Below the pieces are notes generated by a model. That model saw nothing but the letters and a program-made list of their open reading frames with translations. It was not told the DNA's origin and did no database searches. Below, one piece after another: positions 55,646 through 64,000 of a stretch of DNA of 64,000 nt (positions are counted from its first letter, which is position 1; every line of letters begins with the position of its first letter). The translations under genes were made by a program, and so were the position numbers. Source of the stretch: Alentia gelatinosa (taxonomy: Eukaryota > Annelida > Polychaeta > Phyllodocida > Polynoidae); assembly GCA_950022655.1 (NCBI GenBank), contig OX465580.1, positions 123,053,016 through 123,117,015 of the forward strand, read 5' to 3'.

Positions 55646-56094
55646 TAATAAACATAAAAGTATATTCAATATAGGAATTCTCAGGAGTAGACAAAAACAA
55701 GGATTTTATGAATAACCATTATCCAGTTAGATTAAGGCCACAAATAAGAAATTATTGAGCTGAATATCGTATTGTTAGTTCACCTACTGTTTTTATTGAT
55801 GTGACATAGAAGACGTAGAAGACTGCGTGTCAGCTGTAGCTACTATTTGCCATCTTGACATAGTGCACACCACACACAAGGGCTCTTAAAGGCCACACTG
55901 CCTATCATTTCACACACAGGCCGATACAAGAACTATTACTGGTACTCGTAATGCTATATTAGCAGAGGCCAGTCCTAGCAGTGTGTTTCCACGTCCGGGT
56001 GGACGCTATGCAGTTTATGCAGCTGTGTCATCACGAGCAGTGTTATAGTTGATAGTCTACTGACTTGCAGATCCAAGGGACTTATATAGAACTG
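55646..56094. other. Intron sequence, nothing identified
   Basis: No supported feature. Confidence 0.4.
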
Positions 56095-56453
56095 CATAGA
56101 GAATCGTATAAATACACAATACTCCACGAGTTTGGAAGGGCCGCAATCTTCATCGAGGCGAAGCCGAGTGACGATTACGGCACTTTCAAACGAGTGGAGT
56201 ATTGTTTATTTTACGATTTGAGTGCGGTTCTGGATTTATCTCACCCCTTTCAAGGTTAGGGGAGTTGAAATTTCTTGTCTTGTCTTGTCATCTATCTGAA
56301 ATCCTGGCCGTTGATTGGTCAATTGCCTATGACGTCATCTCGTATTCACTACGCCACAACCATGGAGTAGTATTGTCACTTTACCGGGGTGATCGTTGAG
56401 TATTTTTTTCTAATGTTATTCCTATGGCTACACTTGTACAAGGGGTGAGATAA
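56095..56453 (+). mobile_element. Foldback element, subfamily C, copy 2
   Basis: The hairpin has arms ACACAATACTCCACGAGTTT and CAAACGAGTGGAGTATTGT around GAGGCGAAGCCGAGTGACGA. The linker runs from TTATCTCACCCC to GGGGTGAGATAA and contains GATTGGTCAATTGCCTATGA and CACAACCATGG. Confidence 0.9.
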
Positions 56454-56521
56454 AGTGGAGTCTCGACCGTGGTAATGCTTGTCTGGCATCCATATCTCAT
56501 AGATTCAGTCTGACTATGCTT

Positions 56522-56858
56522 TTTATCTCACCCCTGGTACAAGTTTAGCCGTAAGAATAATGTTTAAAAAAACTCCCGTAAAGTGACAATATTATGCCAT
56601 GGTTGTGATGGAGTGAATGTGAGATGACGTCATACGATATTGACCAACTAAGTTTGCGAAGTAATTTGAATTATTCTGATATTGTGATGTTGTTTAATGC
56701 CAGTGAAAGGGGTGAGGTAAATCCAGAACCTTATTCGAATCGTAAAATACACAATACTCTACTCATTTGGTTGTACCGTTATCGTCACTCGGCTTCACCC
56801 CAATGACAATTCCAGCGCATCCAAACTCGTGGAGTATTGTGTATTTATATGATTCTTG
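56522..56858 (-). mobile_element. Foldback element, subfamily C, copy 3 (inverted to copy 2)
   Basis: The same parts come in reverse order: the linker from TTATCTCACCCC to GGGGTGAGGTAA with CCATGGTTGTGATGGAGTGA, then the hairpin with ACACAATACTCTACTCATTT and AAACTCGTGGAGTATTGTGT around GGCTTCACC. It lies 68 bp from copy 2, so the pair forms one large inverted structure. Confidence 0.9.
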
Positions 56859-56930
56859 ATCCAGTTCTACATAAGAACCTCGCTGTAGTTCCCCTGGAAA
56901 GCCCCTAAAATGTAAACCCACTTAAACTTT

Positions 56931-57155
56931 ATGCAGGGGACACACCAATCGAGAAACGGCAGCGAGCTCTGGAATCGCCAACAAAAAATGGTGTGTATGT
57001 GAGATACTATTTCATGGTAATATCTCCCACCGATAATTTAGCATCTCACGAGCAATATTAATCAGATGAAATATGAAATAATAGCTCACACACTCCATTT
57101 GATATTGGCTATTCCAGAAATCGCTGCGTTTCTCACTTGGTGTGTCTTCGGCTTT
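56931..57155. mobile_element. MITE, GCCGGGGACACACCAAG family, copy 4
   Basis: Ends GCAGGGGACACACCAATCGA and CTCACTTGGTGTGTCTTCGG; inner GGAATCGCCAACAAAAAATG and CCAGAAATCGCTGCGTT. Confidence 0.9.
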
Positions 57156-57661
57156 AAGTTGACAAGAAGGTAGTGGGTTAATAGTGGGTTACAAATGCTT
57201 GATTCTCCTTCAGCCTTCTATATAGGTCCCTTCTGTTGACTCATCTTCAATTTTATAATTATATCGCATCGCCGGGCGTTGGGCTTGTTCTGATAAATTC
57301 CCGCCTGCCATACTCATACATGTCACTTTGGCTGTGGTGATTTAGATGTCTGGCTCATTCTCTCCACCATTGAAGTGTGCGTGTTACCAGCAACATGCCT
57401 GCAGAGTGGCATATCACCAGGCCGTTCTCCTCTGTGGGAATCCTCCTTTGTCAGCAGTTTCCCCCGCCCCCTTCCCCAAGACTGGAGTACCCAACATCAC
57501 AATTGTAAGCAGCGCCATCGTCCCCTTCTTTTACTGCTCCTTTAACTAATGGCATACTTTGGAGACTCTGGTTATTATCAAAGTATTTATCCATGTTGAA
57601 TGTCTTCTGGACCTATTGTTCAGTTATTGTATTCATGGGTGGCTTTATGCTGAATGGAGTA
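57156..57661. other. Intron sequence, nothing identified
   Basis: No supported feature. Confidence 0.4.
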
Positions 57662-57800
57662 ATTGTAACCATATTTGAGACAAAGATTGGGGATAATCAG
57701 GATTCGAACATTTCCATTTGTTTTAAAAGTCACTGACTCCCTTCAGACTGAGTGTCGAGGCCATCTGTGTGAATCATATAGGATCATATTCTTTTTGAAA
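57662..57800 (+). repeat. Dispersed repeat, copy 2 (partner of 54415-54565)
   Basis: TAACCATATTTGAGACAAAG, CTCCCTTCAGACTGAGTGTC, GAGGCCATCTGTGTGAATCA and ATATAGGATCATATT match copy 1 in order. Confidence 0.8.
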
Positions 57801-58088
57801 ATACTATGGTGAAACCAAACAAGAGTTAGTCATGTTGTTGTTTATCGCATGACGGCAAGATCGCGTACTACTGCGAGAGGCGAAGCCGAGAGCAGTAATA
57901 CACGACTAACTTGAGTTTGGTTTAGAATTTATCCTACCCCGCCCGTCTAAATTACTTCTACATTAACAAATGACGTCATTTGTCAAGTGTATCCCACTAG
58001 AGCGATATTTTTTCATTTTTCTGAACTCCAGACCGAATACAGTGACCCAATGTTAAGCCGATGGAGTTTTTTATTAGGGGTAGGATAA
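57801..58088 (+). mobile_element. Foldback element, subfamily E, copy 2
   Basis: The hairpin has AACCAAACAAGAGTTAGTC and ACTAACTTGAGTTTGGTTT around ACTGCGAGAGGCGAAGCCGA. The linker runs from TTATCCTACCCC (about 57931) to GGGGTAGGATAA (about 58087) and contains CCCAATGTTAAGCCGATGG. Confidence 0.88.
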
Positions 58089-58097
58089 AATGTTATA

Positions 58098-58265
58098 TCA
58101 TCCACGTAATATAAAGCCTCCATAGGAAATACATAGGGAGTGTATAATTCACCGGGTGGATCTCCACCTGACACAGAGTGGAGATACAGGGAGCATTCCC
58201 TTGCATGCAAAGTGGTGCGTGAGAAGATCAGCTACGCAATATCCTTGCATTCTCTTGGATGTTAC
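58098..58265 (+). mobile_element. Foldback element, subfamily D, copy 6 (truncated)
   Basis: ATCCACGTAATATAAAGCC, CCATAGGAAATACATAGGGA, GTGAGAAGATCAGCTACGCA and the core ATATCCTTGCATTCTCTTGG. It is truncated in the right arm and nearest to the copy at 54578. Confidence 0.8.
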
Positions 58266-60693
58266 TTATTCGGTTCTTGTATTTATATAAGGATACGGTA
58301 TGATGCTAGAGTAACATGGAGAACTCTATCTGGCCAACGAGTATACTCGTTGATCTGGCCAAGCATTTGATGATATAATGATTTGAAGGTCTCGTTTCGT
58401 ATAAAACCAGTTCAGAATTGAACAGTTAGTGCGCACTTCACAATGTCCAGTTACTGTTATCATAATGCAGTGCCACTTTCCCTTCCTTCTCGTATTTTTT
58501 TCTGGAGAATCCATACGCTCAGCAGTCAATTTCCCTCCGCGGCCCATTACATGGTTGACGCGTGGTGAGGAGACAACAGAACCAGACGCGCCTGGGCAGG
58601 AAGTGACCTGCATACAGAGAGTTTTATACCATGGCGAGGGCGATCATAACTCTCTGATGATTGAGTGGAAGCTAGCAATTATTTTGTTTAAAGTTGCGTA
58701 AATTTATATAGATCATGGTATGTTAGGGTGATTTAACAAATTTCTTATAGAGGCATACCCAACTCTTTTTTTTAAATATGACGTAGTTCATTATTTGTGT
58801 TTTTTTCCAATAGTGACCTCTCCAGAATATGGAGTCTTCGGCTGAAAACCCCTTCATAAAAAACACCGAGAAGGTACATTAACCAGCTCACACTTGAGTG
58901 TTATACTACATTTCCTTGTTGTTATTGGGCACGTCACTGTCATTGCAGGGAAGTATTTTCTTAATGGAGGTGTTGCAACGACACGCCAAGACATATACTC
59001 ATTTCACTTGTGTGTGTGTGTGGAGGGGGGTGTTGAAGTCATCTTCATAGAGGGATTGCTTTATGGAGTACTCTAGAATTCTCTCTCAAATAGGAATCGT
59101 CTATCATGCTTCACGGTCTATCTCATCTATCTATAGCCTTCCTGTCCAGGTCATCTATCCAAGCTTCTTTTAACTAATACAATCTAGGCTTCCTTATTCA
59201 TTTTAATTTTTTTAAATAGTTTTATTTACATTCGACAATATAGTCTTTCTTCCAATCAATATATGACATAATATAACTAATACTCATAGAGATGATAGAT
59301 ACAGATGATCAGTGCATGTTTGCCAGTAGCTTACAACTTATATTGACCAATAGATTTTTGAACATTTAATTGGCTTGAGGCCCATACATCACATCATATC
59401 ATATCAAACATCTATTAAATCGAGATTTTTCTAGTTTATTCCATTTTGAAAATGCGTTTAGATTCTGTTTCAACTTGATTTGATTTATATCATTCGTCCA
59501 AGAAATGCATATTTTCCTGGTTTTATTCTGTGCTCAGACGTAGTTTTCTCAGCTTCTGGAAAACTTTGTCTTCGAGATTGGTTCGATCAATCAACAATTT
59601 TTCACACTGAAGCATGCAACGATGAGCCATGATCTTGCTATCTGAAATCCTACCTTGATAAGCAAATCATCCCAAACGCCAATCTGAGTCAGGACTGAAT
59701 ACGAGATGGTAGAACAGGAAAAACAAGAATTATAATCAAGTAACGTTCATCATGTTATTTGGCCGTCCAGTTTTCCCACAGCGATGGGATTTCCAAGCTC
59801 CTCAATCTAGAATAGCACAGATAACCGCCATTAACTGATACCGTCTGCAATAGGATGTTACCTTTAGAGGCTGGATTTAAAGTGCAATTTCCAGAAACTT
59901 TTATAATTCACGATCGGCAGCTGCGCGCGCGCCCGTGACGGAAATCAATGCCAGATTTTTTTCTCTGCTCAATAGAGTCTTCGGCATGTGGCCGGAGTAT
60001 TGTGTTCGCTTTTCAAAAGCCGGACTCATATAACGAAGAATTTAACTATATTACCTCTACTTACCCAGACTTGGCTTTACTTTTTATTGGCATACGAGCA
60101 GTTCTAACACTAGGTTAAATCATCCACCGCAAGATCTTGTAAATATGTTATTAAAACAAGTTTATTGTGTCGTCGTAGAAGTTAAAGAGTAGTGTAGTCC
60201 CCTATGTTGATCTCAGCACGCCCTCTTGGATGAGTAGGACGATATTGCAGTTGAACGATATCCTTTTATGAAAGGAATAATATGTCTGTGCATCATTTAG
60301 CTGCCAATCAAACGCCTACGCGTAGACAATCCACCGGCCCTTCGTGGAGTTCCTACATAGAGATAATCGAGACGTATAGATTAGTGGTCAGATGCACTAT
60401 TTGATGCCATGGAGTAGTAATATTATACGAGGACAGAGCACGGCAGGCTTTTGTGTCCTTCCGCCGAGTCAGCAAGTCTAGTCCAGGAACTAGTTTCTAG
60501 ATTGACATCAACCTTGGTCTCCCAAGTGGCCCTCTTTCACCATGCGCATTTTTTATTCTATTATATCAGTTACCCGTAAGCAGTCCATCAAAAAGATTTT
60601 TTGATCGCTGTAAGTGCCCAAGACATCCAAAATAAAAATATCACCATGTTACATGATTTTGGACTAATGACTGTGATACCAGGACATATATAA
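58266..60693. other. Intron sequence, nothing identified
   Basis: A short palindrome CAACGAGTATACTCGTTG lies between two ATCTGGCC copies near 58328-58360. No exon, repeat partner or RNA gene was seen in the remaining 2.3 kb. Confidence 0.4.
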
Positions 60694-60903
60694 TTATCTG
60701 ACCCCTGGTATTTTTTTTCCAATAGAGTTAATATTGGGAACTCATGCTCAATGCCCATGAAGTATTTAGAAAAAAAATACTCAATGGGTGATTATGTCGC
60801 AAATGTTAGCCAACTAGTCAATGTCAGGGGTGAGGTAAATTCAGAAACCTATCCAAGTTTATGGTCAGAGCTCGATCCCATCTCATATAAATCACTATGC
60901 GAC
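60694..60903 (+). mobile_element. Foldback element, subfamily B, linker and half hairpin
   Basis: TTATCTGACCCCTGG, TAATATTGGGAACTCATGC, AAATACTCAATGGGTGATTA, GTCAGGGGTGAGGTAAATTC, then the left arm TCGATCCCATCTCATATAAA. It breaks off where SINE sequence begins. Confidence 0.85.
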
Positions 60904-61110
60904 TACAAGAACAATTGTTTTCACGCCATGTCTATGTGATGTGGAAAGTAAAAGAACTCTGACTTTGGTAAATGTGTAGGGGTGAGATTTCTACCTGAAT
61001 TCATCACCTAGGTTTGATCACCACCCTTGTCATGTAAAGGAACCGTGACAAGGTCTTGTAACGACCTTATAATAACTCACTGGGTGTTAGATCAAACCAG
61101 CAAACTCAGA
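60904..61110 (+). mobile_element. SINE body, copy 4
   Basis: CGCCATGTCTATGTGATGTG, ACTTTGGTAAATGTGTAGGG, GTTTGATCACCACCCTTGTC, CTGGGTGTTAGATCAAACC. The tRNA-like head is missing and the foldback element at 60694 takes its place. Confidence 0.82.
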
Positions 61111-62239
61111 ACATTGACAAAAAACTCAACTGGAACCCTACCTTTACTTTCAGTTCCTGTTTTCTCAGCTACTAATTCTTATACAAAAATCCTTTTTTGG
61201 GGGGGATTCTAAGAGAATCTATTATTGAACATTCACATTCCTTGCCGTTCTGATCAATGGAAACGGAATATTAGAAAGCTTTAAAAAGACCAATTTTGCT
61301 TAAAGGATATCTCAGGATTGGGTCCAAGAACCGATGTCTTTAGTTATAACAGGTAGTCTGCCACATACAACACCACTGCCACTCATAGGGGAATGGCTGC
61401 ACATTGTCTCTTTGCGCAAAGACAGATCTGATATTATCGATGATGTAATTATATGTAACGTGGACAGATGAATGTAACTGGGCGTCTCCCTCTGGATGTG
61501 TGAGCAGGTGAGACTGGCTCGGTACACCCTTAGGTAAATATCTCACCTCCTAGCAAAATAAGGCAGCCAGTGTTTACCCATGACCCACCCACCCCTGTCA
61601 ATCCTCGCTTTAACATGTGCAAGTTATAGTGGCCATTGACAAGAGAATCGATCTCGGCTGAACATACAGAGCATAGCGCTTCTCACTGGGACGACCACTA
61701 TACTCTGTTCCATGTTAGATTGGTCGCCACCAACGACACTTGTAGTTCCTGGTATCACATTGCGGAATTTGAGATTCCGTTCAACCTCTATGCTAGTAGC
61801 CTATAATGAGTATCAACAGGAAAGTATTATATAACTGTTGCCCATACATATTCAGTTGTGATCTTTTGGACGTTATCACCTGTAAAGTGATAATAGTATG
61901 AAAGTACTGGAAGAGACCAATGATGTTAACATCGGTCGGGTTTCTTGGATTCTAGGAGATGTTACATAACTTTCAAAATAATAGATTTTCTTGAGTATAG
62001 GTGTGGAACTGAGCTCTTTTTTGATACTGACATATTACTAAAGGCAAATTTCGATTTAGCAGAAAATATTTTGATTTGTGCCTTGTAGGCTCCGTAGTGA
62101 GTGACTTGGGTGAGTAAGTGAAATTATGTTAGATTTGAAAGGTGTGTGCCATCTCGTGATTTCCATCAGCTTCAGTTTTTTGCTAGCAATTTCCCAGCAA
62201 TTTCCTTTCACCCAACGACAAACAAGCGAGATATTTCAC
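61111..62239. other. Intron sequence, nothing identified
   Basis: No supported feature. Confidence 0.4.
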
Positions 62240-62243
62240 TTAA

Positions 62244-62620
62244 CCCTTTCAGGGCAGATAATGCCTTGAGGCCCTCATTCCCCAGCATAGACCGGATAAT
62301 GCCTTGAGGCATTCCCCCGCAGAGACCGGATAATGCCTTGAGGCATTATTTATGAAATTTAGTAATATTTACCATTTCATTGTTTTATGAAGAAATAATT
62401 GATCAATATATCTGAAACGTTCAGGGAATATACCTATGATATATTTTTTTATATTATTTGGTAAACCAAATAATATAGATAAGAATGATGTGTCATATCA
62501 CGTGATCAAATAATGGAATATGGGTTTTGACAAAATTTGGCCCGTCCCCTGGAGTTATGCCAATCAAAAGTACCCACCCAAACCAACAGGGCTCTTCCAC
62601 AGACCCCCGTCTTTAAAGGG
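62244..62620. mobile_element. piggyBac-like non-autonomous element, 377 bp, with triple subterminal palindrome
   Basis: Flanked by TTAA (62240-62243 and 62621-62624), ends CCCTTTCAGGGCAG and CGTCTTTAAAGGG. Near the left end ATAATGCCTTGAGG recurs three times at about 35-bp spacing; two units complete the palindrome AATGCCTTGAGGCATT. A further palindrome TATTATTTGGTAAACCAAATAATA lies mid-element (62451-62474). It is related in plan to 55294-55641. Confidence 0.8.
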
Positions 62621-62975
62621 TTAAAGGTGGGCATTGGTCTTGCTGCGCTTAGTCCCACTGTTTAAGTGGAAATGCTCTTGATCTTCTCTGGCCACTATCT
62701 GGGCCGACAATTTGAGGATGTCTAACAGACCGGAACGCCTAATCCTCACCACCCCCAGTATCTCTTTTTAATGTAGTAACACACATAGCGACATACAACT
62801 CAACGGTAAACAGCGGTCTTCTATTATAAGTCGAACAGAAAGGACAAAAACAATTCAGTACAGGAAGAGTACAAAGTAAACTTTGTGTATACATCCAGAT
62901 CTCATGAACTATGCTATTCGACCAGCAATCTTTTCACCATATCCTGGAAGGATGATATTGGATTTCACTACTTAA

Positions 62976-63879
62976 CCCTTCTAGAGCCACATATCGTTCA
63001 CCATGTACCCATACTATAGCAGGTATCAAGCCCTGTCGCTAATTTATGCAGTGACCTCACCTTCACAGCACTTGTTCCTGGTAGCACTAACACCATCCAT
63101 TGTAAGGCCCAGGCAGCAATGTCACTATGTCGCCAACAGTGAACAGACACACCACCCCAATAGTGACATGCCTATTAAAACGAGAATTAAATTTTGTCAC
63201 TATTCCTGTCACTATTTGAGTCACTAAACATGTCACTAAGTGGTTTAGTGACCCATTCTATTGAAACGGGCCCCTGGTGGTGGGTGGGGGAATCAGCGGA
63301 GTCTTAATAGGGCTATCATTGTGTGTACGGGCAACCAGCGCAATAGTCTCACAGACCAACCTCATGCCAATGAGATTGGAAAAGTACAGTTCTAAATTAT
63401 GTTTTCAGTACAGCTAGCAACAAATCTTAAGGATAGAAGTACATCTGTATAAAGAAACACAAAAAAATTAGCAGGATTCAGTTAAGTAATGCACGAGAAT
63501 CTCACTCTCGTGGCCCTTCAATCTCCAGCCCTAGCTCTGGTTCACTATGTCTCTATGTGCGGGAGCAACTTCAAGCAGATTCGACGGAATTCTACCGTTT
63601 TAAATATAGTAGGTAACCAGAAGCAATTGTGGCCTTTGTAATACAGGCTTTTGTAGTCAATGTTATTGAAACAAATTACAAATTTAAAAATTACAGTAAA
63701 TCTTTATTTTTTATCAGAACTTTCCGATATTTTAAAGACTGACTGGCAACACTTAGCCTAATCTGTCATATAATTTTTTCAAAAAAATTACAAAGGAACA
63801 AATATAGCATTATCCATCCATTCCATTTGGGAATACCATATGACATTGTCCTGCCATGGCTAGAGGTATGCCATAAGGG
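62976..63879 (-). mobile_element. piggyBac-like element, reverse copy of the 55294-55641 family, with a large insertion
   Basis: Flanked by TTAA (62972-62975 and 63880-63883). The left end CCCTTCTAGAGCCACAT and CACCATGTACCCATACTA is the inverse of the right end at 55641. The right part (63690-63879, with CAACACTTAGCCTAATCTGT, CCATATGACATTGTCCTGCC) is the inverse of 55294-55500. About 550 bp between them (about 63040-63640) has no counterpart there. Confidence 0.75.
63106..63273. mobile_element. Possible MITE with GGGGCCCGTTTCAATAG end and repeated GTCACTA
   Basis: The right end (inverted) AGGGGCCCGTTTCAATAGAA resembles the ends at 50451 and 37822; the left end AGGCCCAGGCAGCAATG is only weakly its inverse. 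Inside, GTCACTA or its inverse TAGTGAC occurs about seven times. It lies in the insertion within 62976-63879. Confidence 0.5.
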
Positions 63880-64000
63880 TTAACTCGTCCCATAGTATTT
63901 TGCCTCGATATAATGGTGAATATTTATACTTCTTTTTACCTTTTAACTTGATCTTATCACTATTCCTACTCCTGTTTTCTATACATCAGTTCTCTGCTCT

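Larger units (their letters stand above)
50851..64000 (+). other. Downstream intron of the DAGLA-like gene
   Basis: It follows the phase-1 donor at 50851. The next expected peptide (a fourth membrane helix followed by a short cytosolic stretch) was not recognised in any frame up to the window end, so this intron is probably longer than 13 kb. It contains foldback elements, MITEs, piggyBac-like elements and a SINE. Confidence 0.65.

Noticed and set aside
58894..59076. Missing fourth DAGL membrane helix (frame with ILHFLVVIGHVTVIAGKYF)
   Set aside because: Hydrophobic, but it lacks the expected neighbouring motif, the phase-1 acceptor and similarity to the DAGL segment after TM3.

Overview
The window looks like the interior of one large animal gene, read on the + strand. 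Only two protein-coding exons can be supported. The 212-bp exon at 26474-26685 and the 102-bp exon at 50749-50850 encode consecutive parts of the N-terminal membrane domain of a diacylglycerol lipase of the alpha type (DAGLA-like), the enzyme that makes the endocannabinoid 2-arachidonoylglycerol. The key peptide is ILYTEPRTSMQYLLYIRL, followed in the next exon by a third membrane helix. Splice sites and codon phases agree across a 24-kb intron. The start codon exon, the rest of the membrane domain and the catalytic alpha/beta-hydrolase domain were not found here.

The organism is a metazoan with AT-rich introns packed with short non-autonomous transposons. Several copies of a tRNA-derived SINE with a GGACGTTAAA/CAAACAAAC-type tail, a style common in molluscs, make a mollusc (or another lophotrochozoan) the best guess. 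That is an inference, not a proof.

Layout: 1-26473 is upstream intron (solo LTR at 2444-2963, Tigger/pogo-like MITE at 4624-4763, many foldback elements, a PIF-like MITE at 15535-15874, a nested SINE at 19990-20262, a GC-rich island at 20720-21600). Exon A is at 26474-26685, closely flanked by a SINE tail and a foldback element. The 24-kb intron 26686-50748 holds a cluster of abutting elements (27504-28515), large palindromes, tandem duplications, a minisatellite (42742-43391), an (AT)n tract and back-to-back MITEs. Exon B is at 50749-50850. From 50851 to the end lies further intron with an inverted pair of foldback elements (56095-56858) and piggyBac-like elements with internal palindromes (55294-55641, 62244-62620, 62976-63879).

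The most striking feature is a dispersed set of about twenty foldback elements that share one architecture. Most have a long imperfect hairpin whose arms differ between subfamilies but whose loop region is related (GCGAAGCCGAG, GCGTAGTAAT). The hairpin is joined to a linker bounded by paired inverted 12-mers, TTATCTCACCCC...GGGGTGAGATAA. One subfamily has switched both ends together to TTATCCTACCCC...GGGGTAGGATAA. One copy is a chimera carrying both linker types around a single hairpin.

No functional RNA gene, CRISPR array, bacterial-type operon or complete transposase gene was seen. Most open reading frames are short chance frames in introns or inside repeats.
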